Positions 26,601 to 35,160 of a stretch of 64,000 nucleotides of DNA are shown one piece after another. Within the stretch, counting starts at the first letter, position 1, and every line of letters starts with the position of its first letter. The DNA is from BD2-11 sp965115885 (GTDB taxonomy: Bacteria > Gemmatimonadota > Gemmatimonadetes > Longimicrobiales > Gaopeijiaceae): the NCBI GenBank assembly GCA_965115885.1, contig OZ220479.1, positions 2,356,001 through 2,420,000 of the forward strand, read 5' to 3'. The notes under the pieces are model-generated. The model ran no database searches. It worked only from the letters and a program-made list of their open reading frames with translations, and was not told the origin of the DNA. A program made the position numbers and the translations under genes.

Positions 26601-26694
26601 CGATTTGGGCGACTGGCAGGTCGTCTGGATCGAGGACATTCGCCACGCTTCCATTCTCATTGCGAAAGCCTGCCGAAAAGAGGAGGCGAAGTGA
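23647..26694 (+). CDS. Type III-like restriction endonuclease (helicase plus PD-(D/E)XK nuclease; BPTD_3080-like)
   Basis: About 1,000 residues. After a non-conserved leader, the family N-terminus appears as HTPYREPDRHW. The DEAD/DEAH helicase core shows Walker A ATGTGKTQ, INDEAHH (motif II), DLSATPMW (motif III) and EQVAGRALRK (motif VI). Near the C-terminus EPDFLAR followed by NLVIEFKG fits a PD-(D/E)XK nuclease. With the adjacent methyltransferase it forms a two-gene restriction-modification system. The start is uncertain: the GTG at 23647 is in frame only with the current C13 tract. The mod gene overlaps its stop, so expression is coupled. Confidence 0.85.
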   Translation: MDYSRRPWRAALGAAAHPGRSASICLRIPCHDRNVFPPPPEKFQGSSSAERQWILHTPYREPDRHWALDAHGRALKHTTSGRRPSSTQLPVPRPKGGASDWKTPDALIEPHGTINRIREQVGAWREVSWPGVHPRIRRLLEFWASEGTSRRPFWCQREAVETLVWLFDAGPSHAPEAHAAVRQTLDEANRDWNESIPRVALKMATGTGKTQLMAMIALWWTVRQPGKPVEFLALTPGLTIREHLRVLKEKDSETWRSVAPRGFESDLGRIRWTVLNFQSFQRQSRLAVGGKKATRKEKDLLIGRGADEPESWRESEAEMLGRLLREHDGRGPITVINDEAHHCYTYKGVKVERRKEDADEREDRKRAELWFGALRALRDADRLGTVFDLSATPMWLRLPARLKAETFPWTVSDFPLLDAIESGLVKVPRVPVSDRSIDQDSEPIHLHPRYRNVYLHNDKRDIGETLTPEVQEPLHQLYDHYCKTADAYAEKHRIPVMIVVANSIENATMLHRYIAGHQTGKKWTPGHLALFSNSDPDTGAPLLRHPPTVLVHSQLDDPDGGKGGRIGKAITAQAELFAPNAETVKDKRQAIRDVFMTVGKKGEPGERIRCVVSVGMLTEGWDARTVTHVFGYRAFGSQLLCEQVAGRALRKTAFTAQDEKQPIEYANLFGVPFAFLGDEEIDRPVPPPQYERVRTLPGRKAFRIRFSHVAGYTQASDLPHWEVDVSRLRGHAVPPQPSTPSFDLIVGGVVGGYLALPAEARTPERTLWHAAAQLVPRLDGGQDHRRLAFACSLRIVRECLRVMECADWADLLYDRDTLHLIATHVRRINGDCDVAPIFADQCDPGSPRTTDTSSVDFQTVLRHWYPSRRTDFPRKSELSAAACHSSAEAQLAGILDTHEDIQAWVRNFRLGWYVPWFDPERGGTAWTEPDFLARSKRKTSSGRARNLVIEFKGMQAGQPSEIAKQKYLNEFWAPAVSRKTDAVGDDLGDWQVVWIEDIRHASILIAKACRKEEAK
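23754..23766 (+). repeat. C13 homopolymer in the endonuclease leader
   Basis: Thirteen consecutive C residues lie between the upstream start codons and the first conserved residues of the endonuclease. With thirteen, only a GTG at 23647 is in frame with the gene, while the ATGs at 23645 and 23738 enter a frame that stops at 23872. With eleven or fourteen the ATGs would come into frame. Homopolymer length is also error-prone in sequencing. Confidence 0.8.
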
Positions 26695-29243
26695 CAAAGA
26701 ACCGGATAAAGACTCAAGCCTACCAGCACGTCGACGCACGCCGCAAGAATATCCCGACTAGCGAAGATCACGTCTATTTTCCTGATGAAGAGCGAACCGG
26801 CAAGCCGTTTTCGCCCTCCCCAGGGGGATCGGAGGGTCCAATCCTGCTCAGCTGGCGGCGGGGAATAGACTCGAACGGAATTCAAACTGCCACCCTACCC
26901 CTCTACATCCATGAAAAGATCCACCCGTCGGCTTTCGTGGCGCAATTGTCGGAGCCGACTCAAAAGAGTCCGCAGGGCGATGTCTTTGCAGATTTCAACG
27001 GCATTGCCGAGGAAGAGCGCTACAACTGGTACCGTCACGAGGGGAACTGGTCGAACCGCATGATCCGGGGCAACTCGGTCGACGTCATGGCATCGCTAGC
27101 CGTCCGGGAGAGGCTGGCCGGTCAAGTTCAAATGGTCTTCTTCGATCCGCCCTACGGCATCAACTTCAACAGCAACTACCAACCCAGCACCCGCAGAAGG
27201 GGCGGCGGACGCGCACCGGTCGAGGGGACCCCGCGGAAGGCGTTCCGGGACACCTACAAGGATGGGTTGCATTCCTACATGGACACGACCTTCTCCGTGG
27301 CCATGCATGCGCGTGGATTGCTGCATCGATCCGGTAGCTTTTTTCTGCAGATGGGGACGGAAAACGTCCATCGGCTTTCGGTCTTGTTGGACGAGGTGTT
27401 CGGGGCCGAAAACCGCATTGCCACAATTGCATTTGCGAAATCTGGATCGACGTCGGCGAAACACCTCCCTGAAGTAGCGGATTGGCTACTCTGGTACGCA
27501 CGAGACAAGGAACACCTTAAGTACCACCAGTTGTACGAGTGGCTCTCGCGGAAGGACAAGCTCGCTCACATGAGCTGGCATGCCATGGTGGAATTGCCCG
27601 ACGGCACCGTCCGGAAGCCAACTCTGGAAGAGCGCAAGGATCCGGACATGAACTTACCGGCAGGGGCACGATTGTTCGGAAGGATGCGCCTAGCATCTCC
27701 AGGCGAATCAACAACTGGTCGTTCTGCGCCTTACCGGTGGAATGGGACTGTTTATTTCTGCCCACCGGGAGAACAATGGAGAGTTGATCACGAAGGCCTG
27801 GATGCTCTCGCATCCCAGGGACGACTTGTGGCGACGGATGGAGGATGGCTGAGTTGGAAGCGCTACGAGAACGAGATTCCCGGCAAAAGAATCCACAACC
27901 TCTGGTCCAAAAAGCAGGCTCCGAATGACATTCACTATGTCGTGGAGACAGCTGAATCCACGATTGAACGTTGCATTCAAATGACCACGGATCCAGGAGA
28001 CTTGGTACTCGACCCAACCTGCGGATCGGGCACAACCGCACTTGTCGCCGAGAGATGGGGTCGGCGGTGGATCACGATCGACACGTCTGCAATTCCAATC
28101 GCGCTTTGCCGTCAGCGCATGCTGTCGGCGGTCCACAAATGGTACTTGACAATGGACGACCCCAAGGGGTGGGCCTGGGAAGAGCGATTGAGTGGAGATG
28201 GAAAGAATGTGCGGACGATGGGTTCGTCCGGCAACAACCCCGCTAGCGGCTTCGTATACGAGCGAGTACGGCACGTCTCCGCCGCGCATCTTGCCTACAA
28301 AAAGCCCCCAAAATCCACTTTGCTGGTAAATCGACCGATCACCAAGAAAGGCGTCCGACGCATCAGCTCTCCGTTCACTGTCGAGTCGCACTCGCCATGG
28401 ACCCATCTCTCGCCAACAACGGTCCGGGAAGAGCCCGCCATCAGCGAACGCGAACTCGACATCCGAGAGAACGTCTTGAGAGCCCTGGAGACCAGCGGCA
28501 TTCCGGTTCCGACAACGGAATCAAATGCGGAGCGGTGGTATTTCGACAGCATTGTTCCGTGGATGGAGAGCCCACGGAAAGATGGGATCACCCACGAAGC
28601 TCTTCGTCGTGGAACCGGCGAACGCGTCGCCTTGGCGTTCGTACCTGATGACCGTTCAGCCAGTGCCATGATGGTTAGTGATTTCGCCCATGACGCGGCC
28701 CGAAACGACTTCGACAAGCTGGTGGTCGTTGCCTTCCACATCGAGCCCGGCGTGGACCGAGAGAAGCGCGGAAAGCTCGAGGTACTTACCGTTCGGGCCA
28801 ACCGCGACCTGACGATCGGCGAGCTCACCTCCGACAGAGACGACAATGCCTTCATTTTGGTCGGCGAACCCGATGTGGAAGTCGAGGACTTGGACGGACG
28901 CCTGCAGGTGAGAATCCGGGGTTACCAAGTGTACGATCCGGCTTCGGGGAACATGCGCCCCGGATGGGACCCGTCCGACATCGACTGCTGGATGCTCGAC
29001 ACCAAGTACGACGGCACGTCGTTCTTCGCGCGGCGCATCCACTTCCCCGGCAAGGAGAACGACAGGCAGATCAAGCGATTCAAACGCGAGCTCTCTCGAC
29101 ACATCGACCCGGACCAGTGGGAGTTCATGAACTCGCTGATCTCGGCTCCGTTCGCGCGGCCGGAGACCGGGCGCATCGCGGTCCGCATCGTCACCCAATA
29201 CGGGGACGAGATGTTGGCCGCGATCCCCGTCGACCCGGAATGA
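26691..29243 (+). CDS. Site-specific DNA methyltransferase (beta-class amino-MTase, Mod)
   Basis: An 850-residue protein. Motif IV DPPYGINFNSNYQ (about residues 148-160) precedes motif I LDPTCGSGTTALVAERWG (about 440), the order of beta-class N6-adenine or N4-cytosine methyltransferases. A long insert lies between, and about 380 residues follow motif I, including a region predicted to bind target DNA or the nuclease. The GTG start overlaps the endonuclease TGA (GTGA) with AGGAGG four bases upstream, a strong translational-coupling signal. It should protect the host site recognised by the adjacent nuclease; specificity cannot be read. Confidence 0.9.
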   Translation: MTKNRIKTQAYQHVDARRKNIPTSEDHVYFPDEERTGKPFSPSPGGSEGPILLSWRRGIDSNGIQTATLPLYIHEKIHPSAFVAQLSEPTQKSPQGDVFADFNGIAEEERYNWYRHEGNWSNRMIRGNSVDVMASLAVRERLAGQVQMVFFDPPYGINFNSNYQPSTRRRGGGRAPVEGTPRKAFRDTYKDGLHSYMDTTFSVAMHARGLLHRSGSFFLQMGTENVHRLSVLLDEVFGAENRIATIAFAKSGSTSAKHLPEVADWLLWYARDKEHLKYHQLYEWLSRKDKLAHMSWHAMVELPDGTVRKPTLEERKDPDMNLPAGARLFGRMRLASPGESTTGRSAPYRWNGTVYFCPPGEQWRVDHEGLDALASQGRLVATDGGWLSWKRYENEIPGKRIHNLWSKKQAPNDIHYVVETAESTIERCIQMTTDPGDLVLDPTCGSGTTALVAERWGRRWITIDTSAIPIALCRQRMLSAVHKWYLTMDDPKGWAWEERLSGDGKNVRTMGSSGNNPASGFVYERVRHVSAAHLAYKKPPKSTLLVNRPITKKGVRRISSPFTVESHSPWTHLSPTTVREEPAISERELDIRENVLRALETSGIPVPTTESNAERWYFDSIVPWMESPRKDGITHEALRRGTGERVALAFVPDDRSASAMMVSDFAHDAARNDFDKLVVVAFHIEPGVDREKRGKLEVLTVRANRDLTIGELTSDRDDNAFILVGEPDVEVEDLDGRLQVRIRGYQVYDPASGNMRPGWDPSDIDCWMLDTKYDGTSFFARRIHFPGKENDRQIKRFKRELSRHIDPDQWEFMNSLISAPFARPETGRIAVRIVTQYGDEMLAAIPVDPE

Positions 29244-29355
29244 TCGTCTTTCCAGCGCGTCGCCTACCGGCTCCCTGACTGCAGGAGAGCTCCCGGAACC
29301 GCGCCCGTCGGCTTCCTGCGTCGGTCGCGAATCGACGCCGAACCTCGATGTCGGC

Positions 29356-30774
29356 TCACTCCATCGAGCCGGGCCGACCGCCGTCCGCAACGTTCGGGAG
29401 GCGCACGAAGCCGATTCCGCGCGCATCGTCCCATTCGACCGTGGTGCCGTGCGGCTCCGACGCGTCGACGAGATCCTGGACGATCTTCCTGCCCAGCTCG
29501 CGATCCGCGAACATCGGCCGACCGCGCACGGTCGCCGGCTCCCCGAATCCCAGCGAGATCGGGTGCAACTCCAAGCTTACGAGTTCCTCGCCCCGAAAAG
29601 TGGGCATCGCGACGACCGATTCCCAGATTCGAGGACGGGTCGGAAAGCCGACCGTCTCGTTGCGGTACCGCTCCATGTTGAAGTCGGCGACCCAGGCGTT
29701 GGGTTCGTCCTCGAGTCCCTGGCCGGCGTAGTTGTCGTGGGGCAGGCGCAACAACGTCTCGTTCTGGAAGATGAAGTCGCCCAGGGAGTACAGGATGGGC
29801 TTGCCCTTGTAGATGTCGATGCCCGTCAGGTAATGGGGCCCGTGTCCCACGAACACGTCCGCGCCCGCGTCGATCATCGCGTGCGCGAACTTCTTCAGGT
29901 ACGGACCCTGGTTGTGCGCGTGAATCGTGACCACGACGTACTCGGCCAGCCGGGAGGCGTTGTTCACGACCGCCGCGATCTCGGCCATGTCCCTGGGATC
30001 GGGATCGCTGTCGACGCCGGACTCCTCGCCCGGACGAAGCGTCGCGCCGAGCAGATTCAGGGGCTCTCCGGGCTCTCCGAGCTCGCCGCGCCGCGCAAGC
30101 TCCTCCAGCCCCAGGTCCCGGAGCGACCGACGCAACCGCTCCAGCCGGTCCCGCTCCACGTAGCGCGTGGTGATCACGCGCAACGGGCTGAGGCCGGGCC
30201 GCCCGCGAACGGCGCCCTTGGCGGGACCGGCGACCGAATGTTCGGGAAACGTCGAAGACGTCGAGATCAGCGCGACCCGACCGTCGTGCGTCTCGAGGAA
30301 GCGGGCCTCGCGCGCCTCGGCGAGGTTTTCCCCGGTCCCGGCGGTGAGCAGCCCCGCCGCCTCCGCGTGACGGCGGGTGAGCCGGTGTCCGTCCGCGCCG
30401 TAGTCTCCGGTGTGGTTGTTGGCCATCGACACCATGTCGAATCCGGCCCACGCGAGCTCCTTCGCGAGGCTCGGGTCCGCGCGCATGTAGGTGCCGCCGC
30501 TCGAAGCCGCCGGGTACGGTTCGTAATCGTGGAACAGCACCTCGAGATTGACGAACGAGACGTCCGCGCTCCGCACGAGCTCGATCATGTCGAGATAGCG
30601 GGGCTCCTTGTAGGGCGAGAGCCGTCGGGTGACGATGGCGTCTCCCGCGAGCGCCAAGGTGAACATGCCGTCGGCGGAAAGGCTGCCGGACGGGTCCTGG
30701 GCGGTGGCCTCGGCGGGGCCGACGAGAGCCGCAAGGAGGACCGCGCCGCCGAAAAGCGAGAATCGCACGAGCAT
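29356..30774 (-). CDS. CapA-family periplasmic protein (poly-gamma-glutamate synthesis-type metallophosphatase)
   Basis: The 472-residue protein has a Sec signal (MLVRFSLFGGAVLLAALVGPA) and a PGA_cap domain: LALAGDAIVTRRL, VNLEVLFHD, MANNHTGDYGADG, and VFVGHGPHYLTGIDIY with SLGDFIFQNE. The histidines and aspartates of the calcineurin-like metal site are present. CapA proteins aid capsule or polyglutamate export in some bacteria, but most homologues in non-capsulated species have unknown roles. It stands alone, convergent with the methyltransferase and divergent from the BNR-repeat gene. ATG chosen because the signal peptide begins there. Confidence 0.85.
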   Translation of the reverse strand: MLVRFSLFGGAVLLAALVGPAEATAQDPSGSLSADGMFTLALAGDAIVTRRLSPYKEPRYLDMIELVRSADVSFVNLEVLFHDYEPYPAASSGGTYMRADPSLAKELAWAGFDMVSMANNHTGDYGADGHRLTRRHAEAAGLLTAGTGENLAEAREARFLETHDGRVALISTSSTFPEHSVAGPAKGAVRGRPGLSPLRVITTRYVERDRLERLRRSLRDLGLEELARRGELGEPGEPLNLLGATLRPGEESGVDSDPDPRDMAEIAAVVNNASRLAEYVVVTIHAHNQGPYLKKFAHAMIDAGADVFVGHGPHYLTGIDIYKGKPILYSLGDFIFQNETLLRLPHDNYAGQGLEDEPNAWVADFNMERYRNETVGFPTRPRIWESVVAMPTFRGEELVSLELHPISLGFGEPATVRGRPMFADRELGRKIVQDLVDASEPHGTTVEWDDARGIGFVRLPNVADGGRPGSME

Positions 30775-31209
30775 GCCGCTTCTCCTGAAAAACGAACGTC
30801 GATGCGTCGGGAACTCGGTCGCCCCGGCCACCCCGGACGGGCATAGTACGGCGGAGGCGGGGGACGTGTCGAGGCGGGCGAACGCATCGCGGGCGGAACC
30901 CGTGTGCTCGGAGCGACAGCCGACAGCCGTCGCGGGACCACAAGGCTCTTTCCGCTGCCGTTCGCACGGCACCGGCCTGGAGTCCGGCGGGACGCCCGGC
31001 TCGCGGGCGGGACGTTCGGAGGCCTCTCGATCTCGCCCGGAGGCATGCTGGAGATGATCGCCGCGGGCACGGCCCGTCGACCGCCGTCTCTCCGCCCGGA
31101 ACGCGACCCCGGTCCGGGCGACGCCGAGGCGCCTCCCTACTCCCCCGCGCAGGAAATCCGTAGACTCTTCCCATCCGCGCACATCCGCCGCCCTCGAGGA
31201 ATTCCCATC
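30775..31209. other. Divergent intergenic region
   Basis: The 435 bases between two divergently transcribed genes should contain both promoters, but no convincing -10/-35 pair stands out. A purine-rich block precedes the ATG at 31210. No small gene is supported. Confidence 0.5.
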
Positions 31210-34200
31210 ATGCACGACCTTCGGTTCCGGACTCGCCGCGCCTTCGCGCGCTCCCGCCGCGCCCTCTCCCGCCTCCTCCGCAGAGGGTCGGCCCTCGTCG
31301 TTCTGGGAGCGCTGCTCCCGCTCGCCGCTCCCGGTCCCCGCTCCTCGGCGTCCTCGGCGGGCGGCGCGGGGGAGTCGGACGAGATCGTCCGCTCTCGGAT
31401 CGGCGGCGCGCTCCGCGCCCAGGAGGTCGACGCCGACGCGCCCGCCGAACTCGGCTCCGCCCTGCTCTCGTCCTTCCGCTGGCGCAGCATCGGACCGGCG
31501 GTCGCCTCGGGACGCATCGCCGACATCGCCGTCGACCCGACCGACCGGAGCGTCTGGTACGTCGCGGCTTCCTCCGGGGGCGTGTGGAAGACCGACAACG
31601 CGGGCACCACCTGGACCCCCATCTTCGACGACTACGGGTCGTACTCGATCGGGGCCATCGCGCTCGACCCGAGCGACCGTCTCACGCTCTGGGTCGGCAC
31701 GGGCGAAAACAACGGCCAGCGCTCGGTGGGGTACGGCGACGGCGTGTACAAGTCGGTCGACGGGGGACGCTCGTTCCGAAACATGGGGCTCGAGACCTCC
31801 GAACACATCGGCATGATCGCCGTTCATCCCGACGATTCGCGCACCGTCTTCGTGGCGGCGCAGGGGCCGCTGTGGGCCGAGGGCGGCGAGCGCGGGCTCT
31901 ACCGCACGCGGGACGGGGGCGAGAGCTGGGAGCGGGTGCTCGAGATCGACGAGCACACCGGCGCGAACGAGGTCCATTTCGACCCGCGCAACCCCGACGT
32001 CGTGTACGCGTCCTCGTGGCAGCGGCGTCGGCACCAGTGGACCATGATCGACGGGGGGCCGGGCTCCGGCATCCACAAGTCCACCGACGGAGGCGAGACT
32101 TGGCGGTCGATCGACCGGGGGCTTCCCTCCGGGGACAAGGGACGCATCGGGCTCGCCGTCTCCCCCATCCGACCGGACGTGCTGTACGCCATCGTGGAGG
32201 CGTCGGGGGACGACGGCGGAACCTTCCGCTCGGAGGACATGGGCGAGAGTTGGACCCGCACCTCGCGCTACCAGTCGACCGCGCCCATGTACTACCACGA
32301 ACTCTACGCCGACCCGCACCGCTTCGACCGCATCTACGCCATGGACACCTTCCTGGAGACGTCCGACGACGGCGGCGAGACCTGGAGTCGGTTGCCGACC
32401 CGAAACGTGCACGTCGACCACCACGCCATCGCCTTCGATCCGGAGGATCCGGAGCATCTGATCCTGGGCAACGACGGCGGGCTGTACGAAACTTTCGACT
32501 TCGGCGAGAACTGGCGCCACTTCGCCAACCTTCCGCTCACCCAGTACTACAAGGTCGCGACCTCCAACGACGAGCCCTTCTACTACGTCTACGGAGGGAC
32601 GCAGGACAACAACACCATGGGCGGACCGTCGCAGACGCTGGGGGGCGGCATCCGCAACTCGGACTGGTACGTGACGCTGGGCGGCGACGGCTTCGATCCC
32701 GTGGTGGACCCCGAGAATCCCGACATCGTCTATTCGCAGTTGCAGCACGGAGTGCTGTCGCGCTTCGACCGGGGGAGCAAGGAACGGCTCGACATCCAGC
32801 CCCAGGCGGACCCCGACGGGCCGCCGCTGCGCTGGTACTGGGACGCGGGGCTGATCATGTCGCCGCACGACAACCACCGGCTCTACTTCGGGGCCCAGAT
32901 TCTCTTTCGCAGCGACGACCGGGGCTCCAGCTGGCGCGCCGTCTCCGGAGATCTGTCGCGCAACGTCGACCGCAACCGGCTGGAGGTGATGGACCGCGTG
33001 TGGAGCGTCGACGCCGTGGGCAAGAACCGGTCGACGTCGGCGTTCGGGCACATCGTGGCCATCTCCGAGTCCCCGCTGGTCGAGGGACTGATCTACGTCG
33101 GAACGGACGACGGCTTGGTCCAGGTCACCGAGGACGGAGGCGGGACTTGGCGCGAGATCGCGAGCCTGCCGGGGGTGCCGGACACCAGTTTCGTGCACGA
33201 CGTCGAGGCCTCCCTGCACGATCCCGACGCCGTCTTCGTCGTGGTCAACAACTTCAAGCGCGGCGACTTTCGGCCCTACGTCCTGCGGTCCGAGGACCGC
33301 GGGCGGAGCTGGACGGCGATCGTCGACGGACTGCCGGACAACGGCCCGGCCTTCTCCGTCGTTCAGGACCACGTCGAACCCGATCTGCTGTTCCTGGGGA
33401 CGGAATTCGGCGCCTTCGCATCGGTGGACGGAGGCGGGTCGTGGATCGAGTTCGACAGCGGGCTGCCCACCATCCCCGTGCGCGAGCTGGAGATCCAGAA
33501 ACGGGAGGGCGACCTCGTGGCGGCCACCTTCGGGCGCAGCTTCTACGTGATCGACGACTACACGCCGCTGCGCGAGCTGGCGCGGGGATCGCAGGCCGTG
33601 CTGGCCTCTCCGGGCCACCTGTTCGAGGTGGCCGACGGCGACATGTACGTGCCTTGGAACCCCGGCGGGGCGAACGGCAGCGATTTCTACGCGGCCGCCA
33701 ACCCGCCCGTGGGCGCGACCTTCACCTACTGGGTCGGCGAGACGCTTCGGACCCGGCGGGCCGAGCGGCGGGCGGCGGAGCGGCAGGCCCAGGAGCGGGG
33801 CGAGGACACCCCGTACCCGTCGTGGGAGGAGCTGCGCGAGGAGGACCGGGAGGAGGCTCCGCACGTGTATCTGACCGTGCGCGACGCGGACGGAGAGATC
33901 GTGAACGCGGTCCGCGGCTCGACGTCCCGGGGCATCCACCGCGCGGTCTGGAACTACCGCTACCCCGCGTACACGCCGGCGACCGAAGAAGGAGGAGACT
34001 CCGGCGGCCGCGGGCCGATGGCGCTGCCGGGGAGTTACACGGTGTCCCTGGCCCAGTGGATGGACGGCGAGGCGACCGAGCTGGCCGGCCCCGTCCCCTT
34101 CGAGATCGCCCCGCTCGCGACGCCCGCCGTCCCCGCCCAGGATCGGGCGGCGGTGCTGGCCTTCCAGCGCGAGACCGGCGAGCTGTTGCGCGCCGTGAGC

Positions 34201-34626
34201 GGGTCGCAGCGCGCGGCTGCGGGAGCGGCCCAGCGGATCGGCGCCGTCGAGCGGGCGTTCGAACGCTGGCCCGCCGCCCCGCCCGAACTCATGGCGGAGG
34301 CCCGGGCCCTGGAGCTTCGCCTGCTCGACCTGCGCGAGACGCTCGACGGATCGCGCACGCGCACTTCGCGCGCCGAGCCCGACCTGCCGGGGATCGCCGA
34401 GCGGGTCGCCCGGATCGTGCGCGGACACTGGAACGGCACCCACGGACCCACGGGCACGCACAGGGAGCAGTACCGCTTGGCGCACGAGGCGTTCAGCGCC
34501 ATGCATCCCCAACTGCAGCGACTGGTGGAAACCGATCTGCCGGAGCTGGAGCGACGGCTGGAGGAGGCGGGCGTGCCGTGGACCGCGGGACGCGCCGTCC
34601 CGAACTGGCCTCCGGGGATCCGATAG
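31210..34626 (+). CDS. BNR/VPS10-like repeat exoprotein (WD40/YVTN/BNR-type glycosyl hydrolase family)
   Basis: A 1,138-residue secreted protein. After a basic leader and hydrophobic segment (ALVVLGALLPLAAPG) there are repeated Asp-box-type strands, such as GVWKTDNAGTTWTP, GVYKSVDGGRSF, GLYRTRDGGESWERV, GIHKSTDGGETW, and VQVTEDGGGTW, which form a sialidase-like propeller (about residues 85-780). A C-terminal region with an alpha-helical, Arg/Glu-rich stretch (about 800-1130) follows. Such proteins are abundant in Gemmatimonadota and Bacteroidota and are often labelled glycosyl hydrolases, though the catalytic residues are not evident here. The ATG at 31210 gives a signal-like leader. Confidence 0.8.
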   Translation: MHDLRFRTRRAFARSRRALSRLLRRGSALVVLGALLPLAAPGPRSSASSAGGAGESDEIVRSRIGGALRAQEVDADAPAELGSALLSSFRWRSIGPAVASGRIADIAVDPTDRSVWYVAASSGGVWKTDNAGTTWTPIFDDYGSYSIGAIALDPSDRLTLWVGTGENNGQRSVGYGDGVYKSVDGGRSFRNMGLETSEHIGMIAVHPDDSRTVFVAAQGPLWAEGGERGLYRTRDGGESWERVLEIDEHTGANEVHFDPRNPDVVYASSWQRRRHQWTMIDGGPGSGIHKSTDGGETWRSIDRGLPSGDKGRIGLAVSPIRPDVLYAIVEASGDDGGTFRSEDMGESWTRTSRYQSTAPMYYHELYADPHRFDRIYAMDTFLETSDDGGETWSRLPTRNVHVDHHAIAFDPEDPEHLILGNDGGLYETFDFGENWRHFANLPLTQYYKVATSNDEPFYYVYGGTQDNNTMGGPSQTLGGGIRNSDWYVTLGGDGFDPVVDPENPDIVYSQLQHGVLSRFDRGSKERLDIQPQADPDGPPLRWYWDAGLIMSPHDNHRLYFGAQILFRSDDRGSSWRAVSGDLSRNVDRNRLEVMDRVWSVDAVGKNRSTSAFGHIVAISESPLVEGLIYVGTDDGLVQVTEDGGGTWREIASLPGVPDTSFVHDVEASLHDPDAVFVVVNNFKRGDFRPYVLRSEDRGRSWTAIVDGLPDNGPAFSVVQDHVEPDLLFLGTEFGAFASVDGGGSWIEFDSGLPTIPVRELEIQKREGDLVAATFGRSFYVIDDYTPLRELARGSQAVLASPGHLFEVADGDMYVPWNPGGANGSDFYAAANPPVGATFTYWVGETLRTRRAERRAAERQAQERGEDTPYPSWEELREEDREEAPHVYLTVRDADGEIVNAVRGSTSRGIHRAVWNYRYPAYTPATEEGGDSGGRGPMALPGSYTVSLAQWMDGEATELAGPVPFEIAPLATPAVPAQDRAAVLAFQRETGELLRAVSGSQRAAAGAAQRIGAVERAFERWPAAPPELMAEARALELRLLDLRETLDGSRTRTSRAEPDLPGIAERVARIVRGHWNGTHGPTGTHREQYRLAHEAFSAMHPQLQRLVETDLPELERRLEEAGVPWTAGRAVPNWPPGIR

Positions 34627-35160
34627 TCGCTCTTGCCGCCGCGAAGATCGGAACGATGGCGCGAAGGGAGAGTGGTTCAATATAATCGCTTTCGCGGAGC
34701 CTCGCCGCGCGAATCGCAGGGCGACGTGAGCCGCCGCGATTCAGTTCGAAGCCGCACGAGTTCGAACCTTGTCGGAGGACGTGAAAATCCCTACTCCACG
34801 GCTTGCGGGCCGAGCGGGTGCGAGACGCGCCGTCATGGCCAGAACGACCGGAATCGTCGTCGGCACGGACAGCGGCTCGACACGGAATTCCCCCGCACGA
34901 GCGACGGAACGACCCACCCTCGGTTCGAGGCTGCCCGAGCGACGTCGTCGCCATCGAAGACGCTTGCAAGCGGGTGCCGGATCGCGGCATGCCGTTCACG
35001 GAATTCCCGCGCACTCCGCATGACCCCGCCTTAACCGCGGTCCGATCCGCCGCCGAGGCCGCTCGGGTCCGCGTCCCCCAATGGCGCACGCCGCCGTGCG
35101 TGCCGCGGCACCGGGGAATCTTGGAAGCTCCACCCCGCAATCTCACCGGGTACGCCTACG
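34627..35160. other. Intergenic region, no gene found
   Basis: A 534-bp gap with no supported ORF. A TATAAT at 34681-34686 lacks a credible -35. A near-direct repeat (ACGGAATTCCC with GCGCACG-like context, near 34888 and 34997) is visible. A T-arm-like hairpin near 34755 was examined for a tRNA and rejected. Confidence 0.5.

Noticed and set aside
29356..34680. A 1,774-codon minus-strand frame antisense to the BNR-repeat gene
   Set aside because: Only the CapA part at 29356-30774 has a signal peptide and conserved motifs; the remainder is a shadow of the plus-strand gene.
34740..34780. A possible tRNA suggested by a T-arm-like ACGAG-TTCGAAC-CTTGT hairpin
   Set aside because: No matching acceptor stem, D-arm or anticodon arm could be built on either strand.
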